A DNA stretch of 64,000 nt from Clostridium sp. (GCA_018377235.1 JAGZZT010000001.1:425507-489506); one strand, 5' to 3'. Shown: positions 26,538 to 34,991, numbered from the stretch's first letter. Program-made: numbers and translations. Notes: generated by a model from the sequence alone, not told the origin.

Positions 26538-26935
26538 TACCGCTCCCCTCCTTCTTTTTCCTCCATTTTTTTCTTTTTTCCATACATCTGAATCACCGCT
26601 TCCTGAAATTCCAGCATAGTAACGCCGGCGGCCTCTGCTTTATCTACCAAAGTTTCCAGACTTTTTAAAACCTCCTGCCGGTTTCTTTCTCTGATTTGGC
26701 AATTTTCTGCTACATAGCTTCCTTTTCCTTTTACAGAATAGATATATCCCTGCCGTTCCAGTTCCACGTAAGCTCTCTGAATGGTATTCGGATTAATCGC
26801 CAGATCCGTCGCCAGGCTTCTCACTGAAGGGAGCTGACTGTCCTGGGGAAGTATGCCTCTTATCATCAAGTCTGCCATTTTTTCTACCACCTGCTCATAG
26901 ATGGGACGGCGGTCTCTGTAGTCAATCAGAATCAT
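26537..26935 (-). CDS. GntR-family repressor, YtrA subfamily
   Basis: A 132-residue regulator. The winged helix fills residues about 10-78 (RPIYEQVVEKMADLMIRG, SVRSLATDLAINPNTIQRAY, YIYSVKGKGSYVAEN). Only a short helical dimerisation tail follows, the mark of the YtrA subfamily, which lacks a large ligand-binding domain. It is first in the operon and probably autoregulates through the palindrome overlapping the transcription start. Confidence 0.9.
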   Translation of the reverse strand: MILIDYRDRRPIYEQVVEKMADLMIRGILPQDSQLPSVRSLATDLAINPNTIQRAYVELERQGYIYSVKGKGSYVAENCQIRERNRQEVLKSLETLVDKAEAAGVTMLEFQEAVIQMYGKKKKMEEKEGGER

Positions 26936-26973
26936 ATACCCTCCTTTCTTCTGCCGTCTTCCAATGTGTATTA

Positions 26974-26998
26974 ACTGTACTAGTTGTATTAATACAGT
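26974..26998 (-). promoter_or_regulatory. YtrA-type operator
   Basis: ACTGTA (26974-26979) and TACAGT (26993-26998) form an inverted repeat separated by exactly 13 bp. The geometry is that described for Bacillus YtrA (AGTGTA-N13-TACACT), with one base changed per half-site. It covers the predicted transcription start and the first 20 or so bases of the leader. Confidence 0.7.
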
Positions 26999-27001
26999 CG
27001 A

Positions 27002-27030
27002 AGCATACCATATGGCAGTTTAACTGTCAA
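27002..27030 (-). promoter_or_regulatory. Promoter of the YtrA-type operon
   Basis: Consensus TTGACA (27030-27025), 17 bp, TATGCT (27007-27002) with an extended TGG before the -10. The downstream operator would block it. Confidence 0.75.
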
Positions 27031-27065
27031 CAGCAGCTGCAAAATGTAAGGAATCTGTAAGTTTC

Positions 27066-27827
27066 TTAAAATTCCGTCATATACGGGCGAAAACGCAGCG
27101 GAAGGTGGCTGTTCTGGCACGCTCTGTTTTTTCTCTCTTCAATAGAAACAGCCCTATAAAAAATCCGCCACAGTTCTTCATATTCTCCTTTCACCTTCTG
27201 TCCAGAAAGATAGTTTCTCCATCTTTCCGGGAGCTCTGACAAAAGGATAAATCCCTGGCCCGGCTCATGAAGTGCCGCGCTGCCTCTGTTTTTATCAACA
27301 ATAATCCAACGCTCTCCTGACATTCTCTCTGCAAAATGATCTGCCACCAGGCTGAGAACATTGTTCTCCGGCCCCATCTCTGCCGCCAGCATTCCCATGG
27401 GAAGCTCTGAGAAGCGCAGAAAACCCGTCAGAAGATGAGCTTCATTGGCAGCCTGACGATTCATGTAGAATACTGCGTATACATCAGGGTCTTTAAGCAT
27501 CTTTACTGCCTTGGAACCTTCCTGAAAACCTTTAATCAGAAAGCGGTAAATCTTATCTGCCCTGTCTTTTTCCCGGCTCAGGGACGCTCTGTAAATCCAG
27601 GCATAAGCCTCCTGTGAAATTTTCTTTTTGACCGCCTCAGCTACTCTTTCTGCCTTCCAGAGGACTTCTTCTGTCTCTCTGTACTGTGCAAACAGCCGCA
27701 GCGTCTGGTTCTGCTGTTCCTCTTCGATCTCAAGCCTGACATTCTCATGTCCCAGCCCGCTCATCCATGCGTCATATACTCCGCATAGAATACTGTCAAA
27801 TTGATTTCTGCACACAAAAATAGTCAT
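27066..27827 (-). CDS. TIGR03915-type putative DNA repair protein (DUF4130)
   Basis: A 253-residue protein. Family features are an N-terminal FVCRNQFDSILCGVYDAWMSG and a C-terminal RAVSIEERKNRACQNSHLPLRF followed by PYMTEF. It accompanies a radical SAM protein 18 bp upstream; this two-gene partnership is conserved, and in relatives the domain is fused to or located with uracil-DNA glycosylase-like proteins. Its biochemical role is unproven. The pair is transcribed from a promoter with LexA-type boxes, supporting a DNA-damage role. Confidence 0.85.
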   Translation of the reverse strand: MTIFVCRNQFDSILCGVYDAWMSGLGHENVRLEIEEEQQNQTLRLFAQYRETEEVLWKAERVAEAVKKKISQEAYAWIYRASLSREKDRADKIYRFLIKGFQEGSKAVKMLKDPDVYAVFYMNRQAANEAHLLTGFLRFSELPMGMLAAEMGPENNVLSLVADHFAERMSGERWIIVDKNRGSAALHEPGQGFILLSELPERWRNYLSGQKVKGEYEELWRIFYRAVSIEERKNRACQNSHLPLRFRPYMTEF

Positions 27828-27845
27828 TTTTCTCTCCTTATCCTC

Positions 27846-29354
27846 CTACAGCTGTCCTGTTAAAAGAGCCTTCTGCTCCTCTGAGGAAGGTTCTGCCTGC
27901 ATATGGAAATCATCAAACATAGACAGCTGCCGATACATGTTTCTCTGTTCCAGATCCCACACCTTCCGTCTTTCTTCCCCCACCATACATTCTGTAATAA
28001 AGTCCTCATCCATGCGAATCGAGTCCATCATCCGCCCGGAACAGGTAATGAAACAGACGGCCCGTTTCATAACAACTCCCATTTTTTTCAAATCTTCAAA
28101 CCGAAGAGAGGTCTCCTTCCGGGCTTCTATAATCCTGACCGCTGATTTTACGCCAATTCCTGGAACTCTCAAAAGCTCCCTGTAGGGTGCTCTGTTAATT
28201 TCCACTGGAAACCTGCCCAGATTTCTTACCGCCCAATCGCACTTTGGGTCTAAAAGCACATTAAAATTCGGTTTCTCTTCAGACAACAGCTCAGAAGCCT
28301 GAAAACCATAATAGCGCATCAGCCAGTCTGCCTGATATAATCTGTGCTCCCGCAAAAGAGGCGGCCCGCCAGGCAGAACAGGAAGGCTGCTGTCATCATT
28401 AACTGGAACAAAGGCCGAATAAAATACCCGCTTCAAACCAAAGTTTCGATACAAAGCCTCAGCTACGGACACCATCTGAAAATCATTCTCAGGAGTAGCT
28501 CCCACTATAATCTGGGTGCTCTGTCCTGCTGGAACAAACACAGGCCTGCCTGCTGTACTCCTTCCCAGTCCATAGTTTCCGTAGGAAGACTTGCCAGGAA
28601 TCACTCTGGGGCTCTTTTCCATTTCCTTTCTGCCCTTTTCTTCCAAATCTGGCAAGCAGGCAGAAAAGCTGCGATCCAGTTCGGAAAGCATGGAGGCTGG
28701 CATCCCCTTCTTCTCCAGAAGCCCATCCTGGGCTATCTGCCTTACGATCCCCTTCTGAATCTGACGCATCGGTGTCAGAATCTTCTCTCTGGTCTTCCCT
28801 GGAGCCAGCTTTCTTAAACCATCCGCTGTAGGAAGCTCTAAATTAACGCTCATACGATCAGCAAAAAAACCAGCTGCCTCTACCAGCTCCTGGGATGCAC
28901 CCGGAATCGCCTTTAAGTGAATATAGCCCTGAAACTTATGTTCCAGACGAAGGCTCTTTACAACCATCAGCATCTGTTCCATGGTGTGATCTGGTGAATC
29001 CTGTACACCTGAACTCAAAAAAAGCCCTTCAATATAATTTCTTCTGTAAAATTCCATAGTCAGTCTGCACACCTCTTCGGGTGTAAAAGTGGTGCGCAGC
29101 ACATCGTTCGAGCGTCGGTTAATACAGTATTTGCAATCGTAAATACACTGATTTGTAAGTAAAATTTTAAGAAGGGAAATACATCTCCCATCTGCCGAAA
29201 AGCTGTGGCAGATTCCCGCCTCATGCACGCTTCCCAGCAGTCCCTGCGCTCCCTTTCTGCGCACTCCGCTGGACGTGCAGGCTGCATCATACTTCGCTGC
29301 ATCTGAAAGAATTTTCAGCTTTTCCTGTATCCCAAGATTCTCCTGTATCAGCAT
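27846..29354 (-). CDS. Putative DNA modification/repair radical SAM protein (TIGR03916)
   Basis: A 502-residue radical SAM enzyme. The 4Fe-4S ligands are Cys70, Cys74 and Cys77 (CIYDCKYC). A helix-hairpin-helix DNA-binding motif (LLRVPGIGVKSAVRIIEARK) lies near residue 390, implying that it acts on nucleic acid. The motif set matches the radical SAM partner of TIGR03915. The start ATG has GGAGG seven bases upstream. It is the first gene after a promoter overlapped by an SOS box, so damage-inducible expression is likely. Confidence 0.9.
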   Translation of the reverse strand: MLIQENLGIQEKLKILSDAAKYDAACTSSGVRRKGAQGLLGSVHEAGICHSFSADGRCISLLKILLTNQCIYDCKYCINRRSNDVLRTTFTPEEVCRLTMEFYRRNYIEGLFLSSGVQDSPDHTMEQMLMVVKSLRLEHKFQGYIHLKAIPGASQELVEAAGFFADRMSVNLELPTADGLRKLAPGKTREKILTPMRQIQKGIVRQIAQDGLLEKKGMPASMLSELDRSFSACLPDLEEKGRKEMEKSPRVIPGKSSYGNYGLGRSTAGRPVFVPAGQSTQIIVGATPENDFQMVSVAEALYRNFGLKRVFYSAFVPVNDDSSLPVLPGGPPLLREHRLYQADWLMRYYGFQASELLSEEKPNFNVLLDPKCDWAVRNLGRFPVEINRAPYRELLRVPGIGVKSAVRIIEARKETSLRFEDLKKMGVVMKRAVCFITCSGRMMDSIRMDEDFITECMVGEERRKVWDLEQRNMYRQLSMFDDFHMQAEPSSEEQKALLTGQL

Positions 29355-29379
29355 CTGTTTTCCTCCATCAATATATAAA

Positions 29380-29391
29380 GAACGTATGTTC
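29380..29391 (-). promoter_or_regulatory. LexA (SOS) operator, proximal
   Basis: GAACGTATGTTC is a perfect match to the Gram-positive SOS box GAACNNNNGTTC. It lies directly after the -10 box of the radical SAM promoter, over the transcription start. Confidence 0.8.
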
Positions 29392-29393
29392 TT

Positions 29394-29422
29394 ATTTTAC
29401 CATATGCCAGAGAAAGCTGCAA
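29394..29422 (-). promoter_or_regulatory. Promoter of the radical SAM repair operon
   Basis: TTGCAG (29422-29417), 17 bp, TAAAAT (29399-29394) with an extended TGG upstream of the -10. SOS boxes lie on both sides. Confidence 0.65.
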
Positions 29423-29430
29423 GCATTTTC

Positions 29431-29442
29431 GAATGTATGTTC
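29431..29442 (-). promoter_or_regulatory. LexA (SOS) operator, distal and degenerate
   Basis: GAATGTATGTTC has one mismatch to GAACNNNNGTTC and the same central GTAT as the proximal box. It lies just upstream of the -35; the box centres are 51 bp apart, close to five helical turns. Confidence 0.55.
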
Positions 29443-29535
29443 TTTTCAGCTGAACTGTTTCTGACTTTTCGGCCTCAGGAAGAAAAAATTGCGCTATAAG
29501 GCGTGTTGTCCCCCGTACGCTGATGCAAAAAGTCA

Positions 29536-29590
29536 AAACGGTCCTTTTCAGCAATAAACAATAAAGCTGAAAAGGACCGTTTCTCTGCTA
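29536..29590 (-). terminator. Intrinsic terminator after galE
   Basis: Perfect 17-bp arms AAACGGTCCTTTTCAGC (29536-29552) and GCTGAAAAGGACCGTTT (29566-29582) around a 13-base loop, with TTTTGACTTTTT following on the minus strand. Confidence 0.85.
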
Positions 29591-29609
29591 TATTCAATTT
29601 TCTTCTAAT

Positions 29610-30626
29610 TTAGCTTCTGTATCCATCTGGATTTGCTGACTGCCAGCGCCATGAATCTGCACACATCTCCTCAATGCCGCGTTCTGCCTCCCAGCCTAAT
29701 TCCTTCTTTGCCTTAGAAGCATCAGCATAGCAGGTTGCGATATCGCCAGGCCTTCTAGGTTTAATTTCGTATTTAATCTGTCTGCCGCAGGCCTTCTCGT
29801 ATGCCTTTACCACATCGAGAACGCTGTATCCCTTTCCTGTTCCCAGATTGTAGATGCATACGCCTGCCTTCTCCTTGATCTTCTTTAACGCTTTTACATG
29901 CCCCACTGCCAGATCTACTACATGGATATAGTCGCGGACGCCTGTACCGTCATGTGTTGGATAATCGTTTCCAAATACACCCAGGCACTGCAGTTTACCT
30001 ACTGCTACCTGTGCAATATAGGGAACCAGGTTATTGGGAATTCCTTTCGGATCTTCTCCAATCAAACCGCTCTCATGAGCTCCGATTGGATTAAAGTAGC
30101 GAAGAAGCACTACGTTCCACTCTGGATCAGCTACATGAAAATCTGAGAGAATCTGTTCCAGCATGCTCTTTGTCTGACCATATGGATTAGTAATCTGTCC
30201 CTTTGGGCAGTCCTCTGTAATCGGCACGAAAGCCGGATCTCCATACACAGTGGCGGAAGAACTGAATACTATATTTTTCACGCCATGATTTCTCATCACA
30301 TCGCACAGGATCAGAGTTCCTGTAATGTTGTTATGATAGTATTCCAGCGGCTTTGCCACAGACTCGCCTACTGCCTTCAATCCTGCAAAATGAATTACAG
30401 AATCTATTTCTTCATTGTCAAAAATTTCGTTGAGAGCCTCGCGGTCTAAAATATCTGCCTGATAAAATTTCACCGGTTTTCCCGCAATCTTCTCTACACG
30501 TTTTACAGCCTCCTCGCTGGAATTGCAAAGGTTGTCAGCCACTACTACCTCGTATCCTGCCTTCAGCAGTTCAAGACAGGTATGGCTTCCAATGTAGCCG
30601 GCTCCTCCTGTAACTAAAATAGACAT
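29610..30626 (-). CDS. galE: UDP-glucose 4-epimerase
   Basis: Interconverts UDP-glucose and UDP-galactose with bound NAD. The Rossmann motif GGAGYIGSHTCLELL starts at residue 7. The catalytic SSSATVYG and YGQTK (YxxxK) are near residues 122 and 149, and the substrate-binding YFNPIGAHESG follows. The 338-residue length is standard. It is a single-gene transcription unit with its own promoter and a strong terminator, well away from galM. Confidence 0.96.
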   Translation of the reverse strand: MSILVTGGAGYIGSHTCLELLKAGYEVVVADNLCNSSEEAVKRVEKIAGKPVKFYQADILDREALNEIFDNEEIDSVIHFAGLKAVGESVAKPLEYYHNNITGTLILCDVMRNHGVKNIVFSSSATVYGDPAFVPITEDCPKGQITNPYGQTKSMLEQILSDFHVADPEWNVVLLRYFNPIGAHESGLIGEDPKGIPNNLVPYIAQVAVGKLQCLGVFGNDYPTHDGTGVRDYIHVVDLAVGHVKALKKIKEKAGVCIYNLGTGKGYSVLDVVKAYEKACGRQIKYEIKPRRPGDIATCYADASKAKKELGWEAERGIEEMCADSWRWQSANPDGYRS

Positions 30627-30659
30627 AACATATTCCTCCTATGCTCAGTGTTCGTGTCT

Positions 30660-30688
30660 ATTATATCTGTTATCCTTCGCCAATACAA
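30660..30688 (-). promoter_or_regulatory. Promoter of galE
   Basis: TTGTAT (30688-30683), 17 bp, TATAAT (30665-30660). The GGAGGAATATGTT ribosome site and ATG follow about 25 bases after the predicted start. Confidence 0.65.
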
Positions 30689-30736
30689 TGCAATTTCCGT
30701 AAAACTTTGTTCAAAATTACACAAATTTCCCCTGTG

Positions 30737-32032
30737 CTAATCCTGTCGGCGGAAAGCTTTAAAGCCTGGATAAACAGCCGCCCATGCAAGTTCCTCCTCG
30801 ATTCTTAAAAGCTGGTTGTATTTTGCAGTTCTCTCGCTTCTGCTCGGCGCCCCTGTTTTAATCTGGCAGGCATTGAGCGCCACCGCTAAATCGGCGATTG
30901 TAGTGTCCTCCGTTTCCCCGGAACGATGTGAAACAATAGCTGTATACCCGGCTTTATGGGCCATCTTGACAGCTTCCATCGTTTCCGAAACCGTTCCTAT
31001 CTGGTTCAGCTTAATGAGAATGGAATTGCCGCAGCCCAGAGAAATTCCCTTCTGAAGCCGCACTGTATTTGTGACAAACAGATCGTCCCCTACCAGCTGA
31101 ATTCTGTCTCCCAGCCTCCTTGTCATCATCTGCCAGCCGTCCCAGTCCTCCTCGTCAAGACCGTCCTCAATCGAGTAAATTGGATATTTCTCTGCCAGCT
31201 CCTCCCAGTGTTCTACCAGCTCTTCAGAAGTAAAGTGCCGTCCGCTCTTTGGAAGCACATACTCTCCCTTTTTTCCACTTTTCCACTCGCTGGAAGCGGC
31301 ATCTATGGCAAGGACAAAGTCCGTTCCTGGTTCATACCCAGACCTTCTCACCGCCTCTAAGATAAATTGGACAGCCTCCTCATCTCCAGACAAATCCGGG
31401 GCAAATCCGCCCTCGTCTCCCACTGAGACAGCCAGTCCTTTCTCTTTCAGCAGAGCCTGAAGCGTATGGAAGACCTCCGTACACCAGCGCAGTCCCTCCC
31501 GGAAATTTTTTGCTCCCACAGGCATGATCATAAACTCCTGAACATCCACTGTATTAGCCGCGTGGGCTCCTCCGTTTAAAATATTCATCATAGGGACTGG
31601 AACACGATTTCCATTTACTCCTCCCAGAAATCGGTACAATGGGATCCCCAGAGCAGCGGCCGCTGCTCTGGCACAAGCAATGGAAACGGCCAGAATCGCA
31701 TTGGCGCCCAGCCTGGACTTATCCTCTGTTCCATCCGCCTGAATCATGGCCCGATCCACTGCATAAATATCGGAAGCGTCCATTCCGCAGATAGTCTGGC
31801 CAATCACGGTATTGACCGCATCCACCGCTTTCAGCACTCCCTTTCCTCCAAACCGGCTTTTGTCCTGATCCCGAAGCTCCAAGGCCTCAAATTCGCCTGT
31901 GGAAGCTCCGCTGGGGGCGGCTCCTCTCGCCGAAATACCCCCTGCCAGAATAACCTCCGCCTCTACTGTTGGATTTCCTCTGGAATCAATGATTTCTCTT
32001 CCAATTACCTGTTCAATTTTCAAATGCTTCAT
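30737..32032 (-). CDS. eno: Enolase
   Basis: Converts 2-phosphoglycerate to phosphoenolpyruvate in glycolysis. Recognised by VIGREIIDSRGNPTVEAEV at the N-terminus, the metal ligands in AIDAASSEW, SIEDGLDEEDW and LVGDDLF, and the active-site lysine region LIKLNQIGT followed by the family signature SHRSGETEDTTIADLAVA. The ATG at 32032 has AAAGGA eight bases upstream. ahpC ends 25 bp upstream without a visible terminator, so eno may be partly transcribed from the ahpC promoter. Confidence 0.96.
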   Translation of the reverse strand: MKHLKIEQVIGREIIDSRGNPTVEAEVILAGGISARGAAPSGASTGEFEALELRDQDKSRFGGKGVLKAVDAVNTVIGQTICGMDASDIYAVDRAMIQADGTEDKSRLGANAILAVSIACARAAAAALGIPLYRFLGGVNGNRVPVPMMNILNGGAHAANTVDVQEFMIMPVGAKNFREGLRWCTEVFHTLQALLKEKGLAVSVGDEGGFAPDLSGDEEAVQFILEAVRRSGYEPGTDFVLAIDAASSEWKSGKKGEYVLPKSGRHFTSEELVEHWEELAEKYPIYSIEDGLDEEDWDGWQMMTRRLGDRIQLVGDDLFVTNTVRLQKGISLGCGNSILIKLNQIGTVSETMEAVKMAHKAGYTAIVSHRSGETEDTTIADLAVALNACQIKTGAPSRSERTAKYNQLLRIEEELAWAAVYPGFKAFRRQD

Positions 32033-32057
32033 CACATTTTTCCTTTCTTCTGTTCTG

Positions 32058-32621
32058 TTACAGAAGGCCTACCAAATCAAGACTGGGCTTTAAGGTTTCC
32101 TCACCTGGCTTCCACCTGGCCGGGCAGACCTGATCCCCGTGTTCTGCCACAAACTGAGAGGCTTGAACTCTTCTGAACAGCTCGTCTGCATTTCGCCCCA
32201 CATTTCCTGCAATCACCTCATAGGCTACAATTTTCCCCTCTGGATTTACGATAAAGCTTCCTCTCTCAGCTACTCCCTCACTCTCAATCATGACATCGAA
32301 ATCCCGAGCCAGAGCCCCCGTCGGATCTGCCAGCATCGGATAGTGAATCTTCTGAATTGTCTCCGAAGCATCGTGCCATGCCTTATGAACATAATGAGTA
32401 TCGCAGGAAACACTATAAATCTCACATCCTGCATCCTGAAACTCTTTATACTTGTCCGCTAAATCTGCAAGCTCTGTGGGACAGACAAAGGTAAAATCTG
32501 CCGGATAGAAGAAAAATACACTCCACTTTCCCAGCACATCTTTCCTGCTGATCTCCTTAAATGCCCCGTCTAAATAGGCCTGTACCTTAAATTCACTGAT
32601 TTCCTTACCAATTAATGACAT
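32058..32621 (-). CDS. ahpC: Peroxiredoxin AhpC (2-Cys)
   Basis: Reduces hydrogen peroxide and organic hydroperoxides. The peroxidatic Cys47 is in FTFVCPTE and the resolving Cys166 in QVCPARW, so it is a typical 2-Cys enzyme of 187 residues. No ahpF is adjacent. A thioredoxin and thioredoxin reductase pair lies 3 kb away inside the sigK element and could serve as reductant. The start is preceded by AAAGGAGGAACAAGT. Confidence 0.95.
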   Translation of the reverse strand: MSLIGKEISEFKVQAYLDGAFKEISRKDVLGKWSVFFFYPADFTFVCPTELADLADKYKEFQDAGCEIYSVSCDTHYVHKAWHDASETIQKIHYPMLADPTGALARDFDVMIESEGVAERGSFIVNPEGKIVAYEVIAGNVGRNADELFRRVQASQFVAEHGDQVCPARWKPGEETLKPSLDLVGLL

Positions 32622-32676
32622 ACTTGTTCCTCCTTTTATATCTGTATCATGTACTGCTTTTCTCTATTTTATTATG

Positions 32677-32692
32677 GTTAGCTCTGACTAAC
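32677..32692 (-). promoter_or_regulatory. Inverted repeat in the ahpC leader
   Basis: GTTAG (32677-32681) and CTAAC (32688-32692) with a 6-base spacer, just downstream of the -10 box. It does not match the PerR box. It may be an operator of another redox regulator or a small leader hairpin. Confidence 0.35.
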
Positions 32693-32699
32693 TGTGTTC

Positions 32700-32728
32700 A
32701 TCATACCAGCGATCCATAGAAAAGTCAA
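32700..32728 (-). promoter_or_regulatory. Promoter of ahpC
   Basis: TTGACT (32728-32723), 17 bp, TATGAT (32705-32700), about 75 bases upstream of the ahpC start codon. Confidence 0.7.
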
Positions 32729-32820
32729 GAATCACCTGTGCAGGCACGACAAATGCCTGAACGCTCCATCTGTCAATATAAATAGCGCTGCTCATGCCTT
32801 TGCCGTGCTGTGAAAGGAGA

Positions 32821-33175
32821 CTAAAATGCCTCCCTGAGCTTTTCAACTGCTCTTTTTTCAATGCGGCTCACATAGGAGCGCGAAATTCCCAGAACAGCTG
32901 CCACCTCTCTCTGAGTGTGCTCCCTGGTTCCGAACAGGCCGTATCGCATGCGGATTACCTGCTGCTCTGTATCCTTTAAACAGGTCTCATATGCCTGATA
33001 AAGCTCCTTCACATCCTGCTCCATAATGATGGTATCGAGAGCCTGGATCTCGTCTGCCTCCAGCACATCCATCAGGCTGACTGTCTCGCCATCCTTGTCT
33101 GTTCCAATTGTATCGTAAAGTGAAACGTCTCTGGCTCTCTTCCGGCCGGCACGAAACATCATCAGGATTTCATTT
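32821..33175 (-). CDS. sigK: Sigma-K, C-terminal part (interrupted gene, 3' segment)
   Basis: Encodes the last ~117 residues of the mother-cell sporulation sigma factor, from NEILMMFRAGRKRARDVSL through sigma region 4 (TQREVAAVLGISRSYVSRIE). The segment has no natural start: upstream of 33175 the frame reads through unrelated residues (TELCAEGRIA) that belong to the inserted element. Joining it at CATTT (33171-33175) to the N-terminal part (38306-38573) gives ...ARCVENEILMMFR..., the conserved sigma-K sequence, in one uninterrupted frame of 205 codons plus stop. After excision it should form functional sigma-K, which drives late mother-cell genes (coat, cortex). In vegetative cells this piece alone is inactive. 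Confidence 0.93.
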
Positions 33176-33182
33176 GCTATCC
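33171..33182. other. Left attachment site of the sigK element
   Basis: CATTT (33171-33175) is the 5-bp core shared with the right end. Just inside the element comes GCTATCCT (33176-33183), one arm of the palindrome that would form at the joint of the excised circle. Outside the core is sigK coding sequence. Confidence 0.8.
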
Positions 33183-33199
33183 TCCCCTCAGCGCATAAT

Positions 33200-34888
33200 T
33201 CAGTCAAGAGAATACTCCTTGAATTTTAGAATATGGAGCATCTCTTCATCAGAAATGCCTGCAAGCACTACATGGATGGTACTTCCATCCCATATGATCC
33301 GACGGACCAGCGCATTCAGGACTGCTCTTTTCTGCTCAGCTGTCATAGCATCCATGCTGCTCTTAAACCCAGAAAGTTCTCTTCCCTTTTTCTGAAGCTC
33401 TGCATCCGATGGCTTTTCCTGACAGACAGCCATTTCCAGGCGCTGAATTTCGCGATCCAGATCTCTGCCTTTACAGTCCAGCTCCTCCATATGCCGAACT
33501 GCCTTTTCCCTTGTCTCCCTGTCCTGAAACAGAGGCAGAGAATCTGCTAATCCCATCATTTTCTTCTCTGTTTCATCTCTCTCCTTTTTCACCGCCAGAA
33601 GCTGTGTCTGTCTGCCATCCGCACTGGACAGACAGAAGCTCCGCCCTTCTTTCAGATAGCTGAGAAATAATTCTCTGTCTTCCTCAATACTCTCTATCTG
33701 TTCCATAAGAGACCTATCTAACTGCTCTCCTCTCAGATTGCCTGCTGCACACAGTTCTCCCCGGCTTCTCTCCCTCCTTCTGCAGATATAGGTATAAGGT
33801 CTGCCTCCTTCTTTCCTTTTCCGCCCCAGCTTCGGGTACATCCTGCTGCCGCAGCTGCAGAATAAAAGCCCTGTGGCCAGAGCCTCATTGACCCGCGGCT
33901 TTCGGTAAGCTTTTGTCTTATTTCGTTCGAGAGATTCCTGAACAGCTGTCCACATTCTGCCTGGGATAAGACCAGGATGGCGGCCCACCGCCACAATCCA
34001 CTGTTCAGGAGGAAGAAACTCTGCAGTTCTCCCCTTTTCCTGCCTGGTTCGATTATAAACCATCATGCCGTAGGCGCCGTCAAAAGCCTCTTTCCCACAG
34101 AACACCTCTGTTCCTGCCTTCTGAAAGTACTCATACGCATCCTGATCCGCTATCATATAAACGGGATTCTGTAAAATTCCACGAATGGAAAAGCGTGTAA
34201 AGAATCTGGCATTTTTCGTCTGAATTCCAAGCTTCATCAGACGGGTTTCTGTCATAGAAAGCGAATCAAACTCCAGGTACAGACTATAAATCAACCTGAC
34301 CTTATCCGCTTCCTCCGGTATCACCTTCAGTCTGCAGGATCTCTTCATCTTTCCAGCTGCAGATACTGTTTCCACCGCTTCCGAAGCATAGCCAGTGGGG
34401 GTTGTGCCTCCCAGCCAGCGCCCTGTTTTCGCCAGCTCGCGCATATTGTCGCGAATCCGTTCCGCAATCGTTTCCCTTTCCAGCTGTGAAAACACGGACG
34501 CTATGTACATCATGGCCCGCCCCATGGGCGTCCTGGTATCAAATTGCTCCTTAATAGAAACAAAATCAATATCCAAACTGGACAATTCCTCAATAAGCCC
34601 CGCAAAATCGCTGATATTACGGCTGATCCGATCCAGACGGTAAACAATAAGTGCCTGAAATTTTCTCTTTCCGGCAGCTTCCATCATCTTCTTAAAACCT
34701 GGACGGTTCAAATCGCCCCCCGAAAATCCCTCGTCCTCATATACAATCAGGTGCTCCAGAGCTGTCTCCCCATAATGGATTCGGACATATTCCCTACAGA
34801 GTTCAGCCTGGTTTTCGATACTTTCCCCCTTTCCTGTAAATTTTGATTTCCTGGAATAAACGGCAATGCAGTCTCCTTTTTTTCTCAT
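33200..34888 (-). CDS. Large serine recombinase (SpoIVCA-like) of the sigK element
   Basis: A 562-residue site-specific recombinase. The catalytic resolvase domain holds Ser12 (AVYSRKS), YRLDRISRN and TPMGRAMMYIASVFSQLERE in the first 150 residues. The recombinase domain follows (TPTGYASEAVE onward), then a zinc ribbon (LFCSCGSRMYP ... YICRRR ... LCAAGN) and a coiled coil of about 70 residues. All features of an active enzyme are present. Its stop codon is 25 bp from the left core, as expected for an element-encoded integrase. By analogy with SpoIVCA it would excise the element to rebuild sigK. The promoter looks like sigma-A rather than sigma-E type. Confidence 0.93.
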   Translation of the reverse strand: MRKKGDCIAVYSRKSKFTGKGESIENQAELCREYVRIHYGETALEHLIVYEDEGFSGGDLNRPGFKKMMEAAGKRKFQALIVYRLDRISRNISDFAGLIEELSSLDIDFVSIKEQFDTRTPMGRAMMYIASVFSQLERETIAERIRDNMRELAKTGRWLGGTTPTGYASEAVETVSAAGKMKRSCRLKVIPEEADKVRLIYSLYLEFDSLSMTETRLMKLGIQTKNARFFTRFSIRGILQNPVYMIADQDAYEYFQKAGTEVFCGKEAFDGAYGMMVYNRTRQEKGRTAEFLPPEQWIVAVGRHPGLIPGRMWTAVQESLERNKTKAYRKPRVNEALATGLLFCSCGSRMYPKLGRKRKEGGRPYTYICRRRERSRGELCAAGNLRGEQLDRSLMEQIESIEEDRELFLSYLKEGRSFCLSSADGRQTQLLAVKKERDETEKKMMGLADSLPLFQDRETREKAVRHMEELDCKGRDLDREIQRLEMAVCQEKPSDAELQKKGRELSGFKSSMDAMTAEQKRAVLNALVRRIIWDGSTIHVVLAGISDEEMLHILKFKEYSLD

Positions 34889-34909
34889 ATCTGCTCTCCT
34901 GCACCAGTC

Positions 34910-34956
34910 GGTGATATGCTTTCTTCTATTATATCACCCGGCCCCTGGAAAGTGAA
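34910..34956 (-). promoter_or_regulatory. Recombinase promoter with overlapping palindrome
   Basis: TTCACT (34956-34951), 17 bp, TATAAT (34933-34928) with an extended TGA. The arms GGTGATAT (34910-34917) and ATATCACC (34931-34938) form a perfect 8-bp inverted repeat with a 13-base spacer over the -10 and the start point, a position fit for repression. The half-site GTGATAT is the same as in the Crp-type palindromes elsewhere in the element. Confidence 0.55.
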
Positions 34957-34991
34957 CATAACATTCCTCTGTCAGATAGATTTGATGTGTT

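Noticed and set aside
32650..32730. PerR box upstream of ahpC
   Set aside because: The inverted repeat GTTAG-N6-CTAAC does not match TTATAATNATTATAA.
33176..33207. Independent start for a short sigma factor upstream of 33175
   Set aside because: The upstream residues are element-derived and unlike any sigma factor; the segment is explained better as the 3' part of a split sigK.
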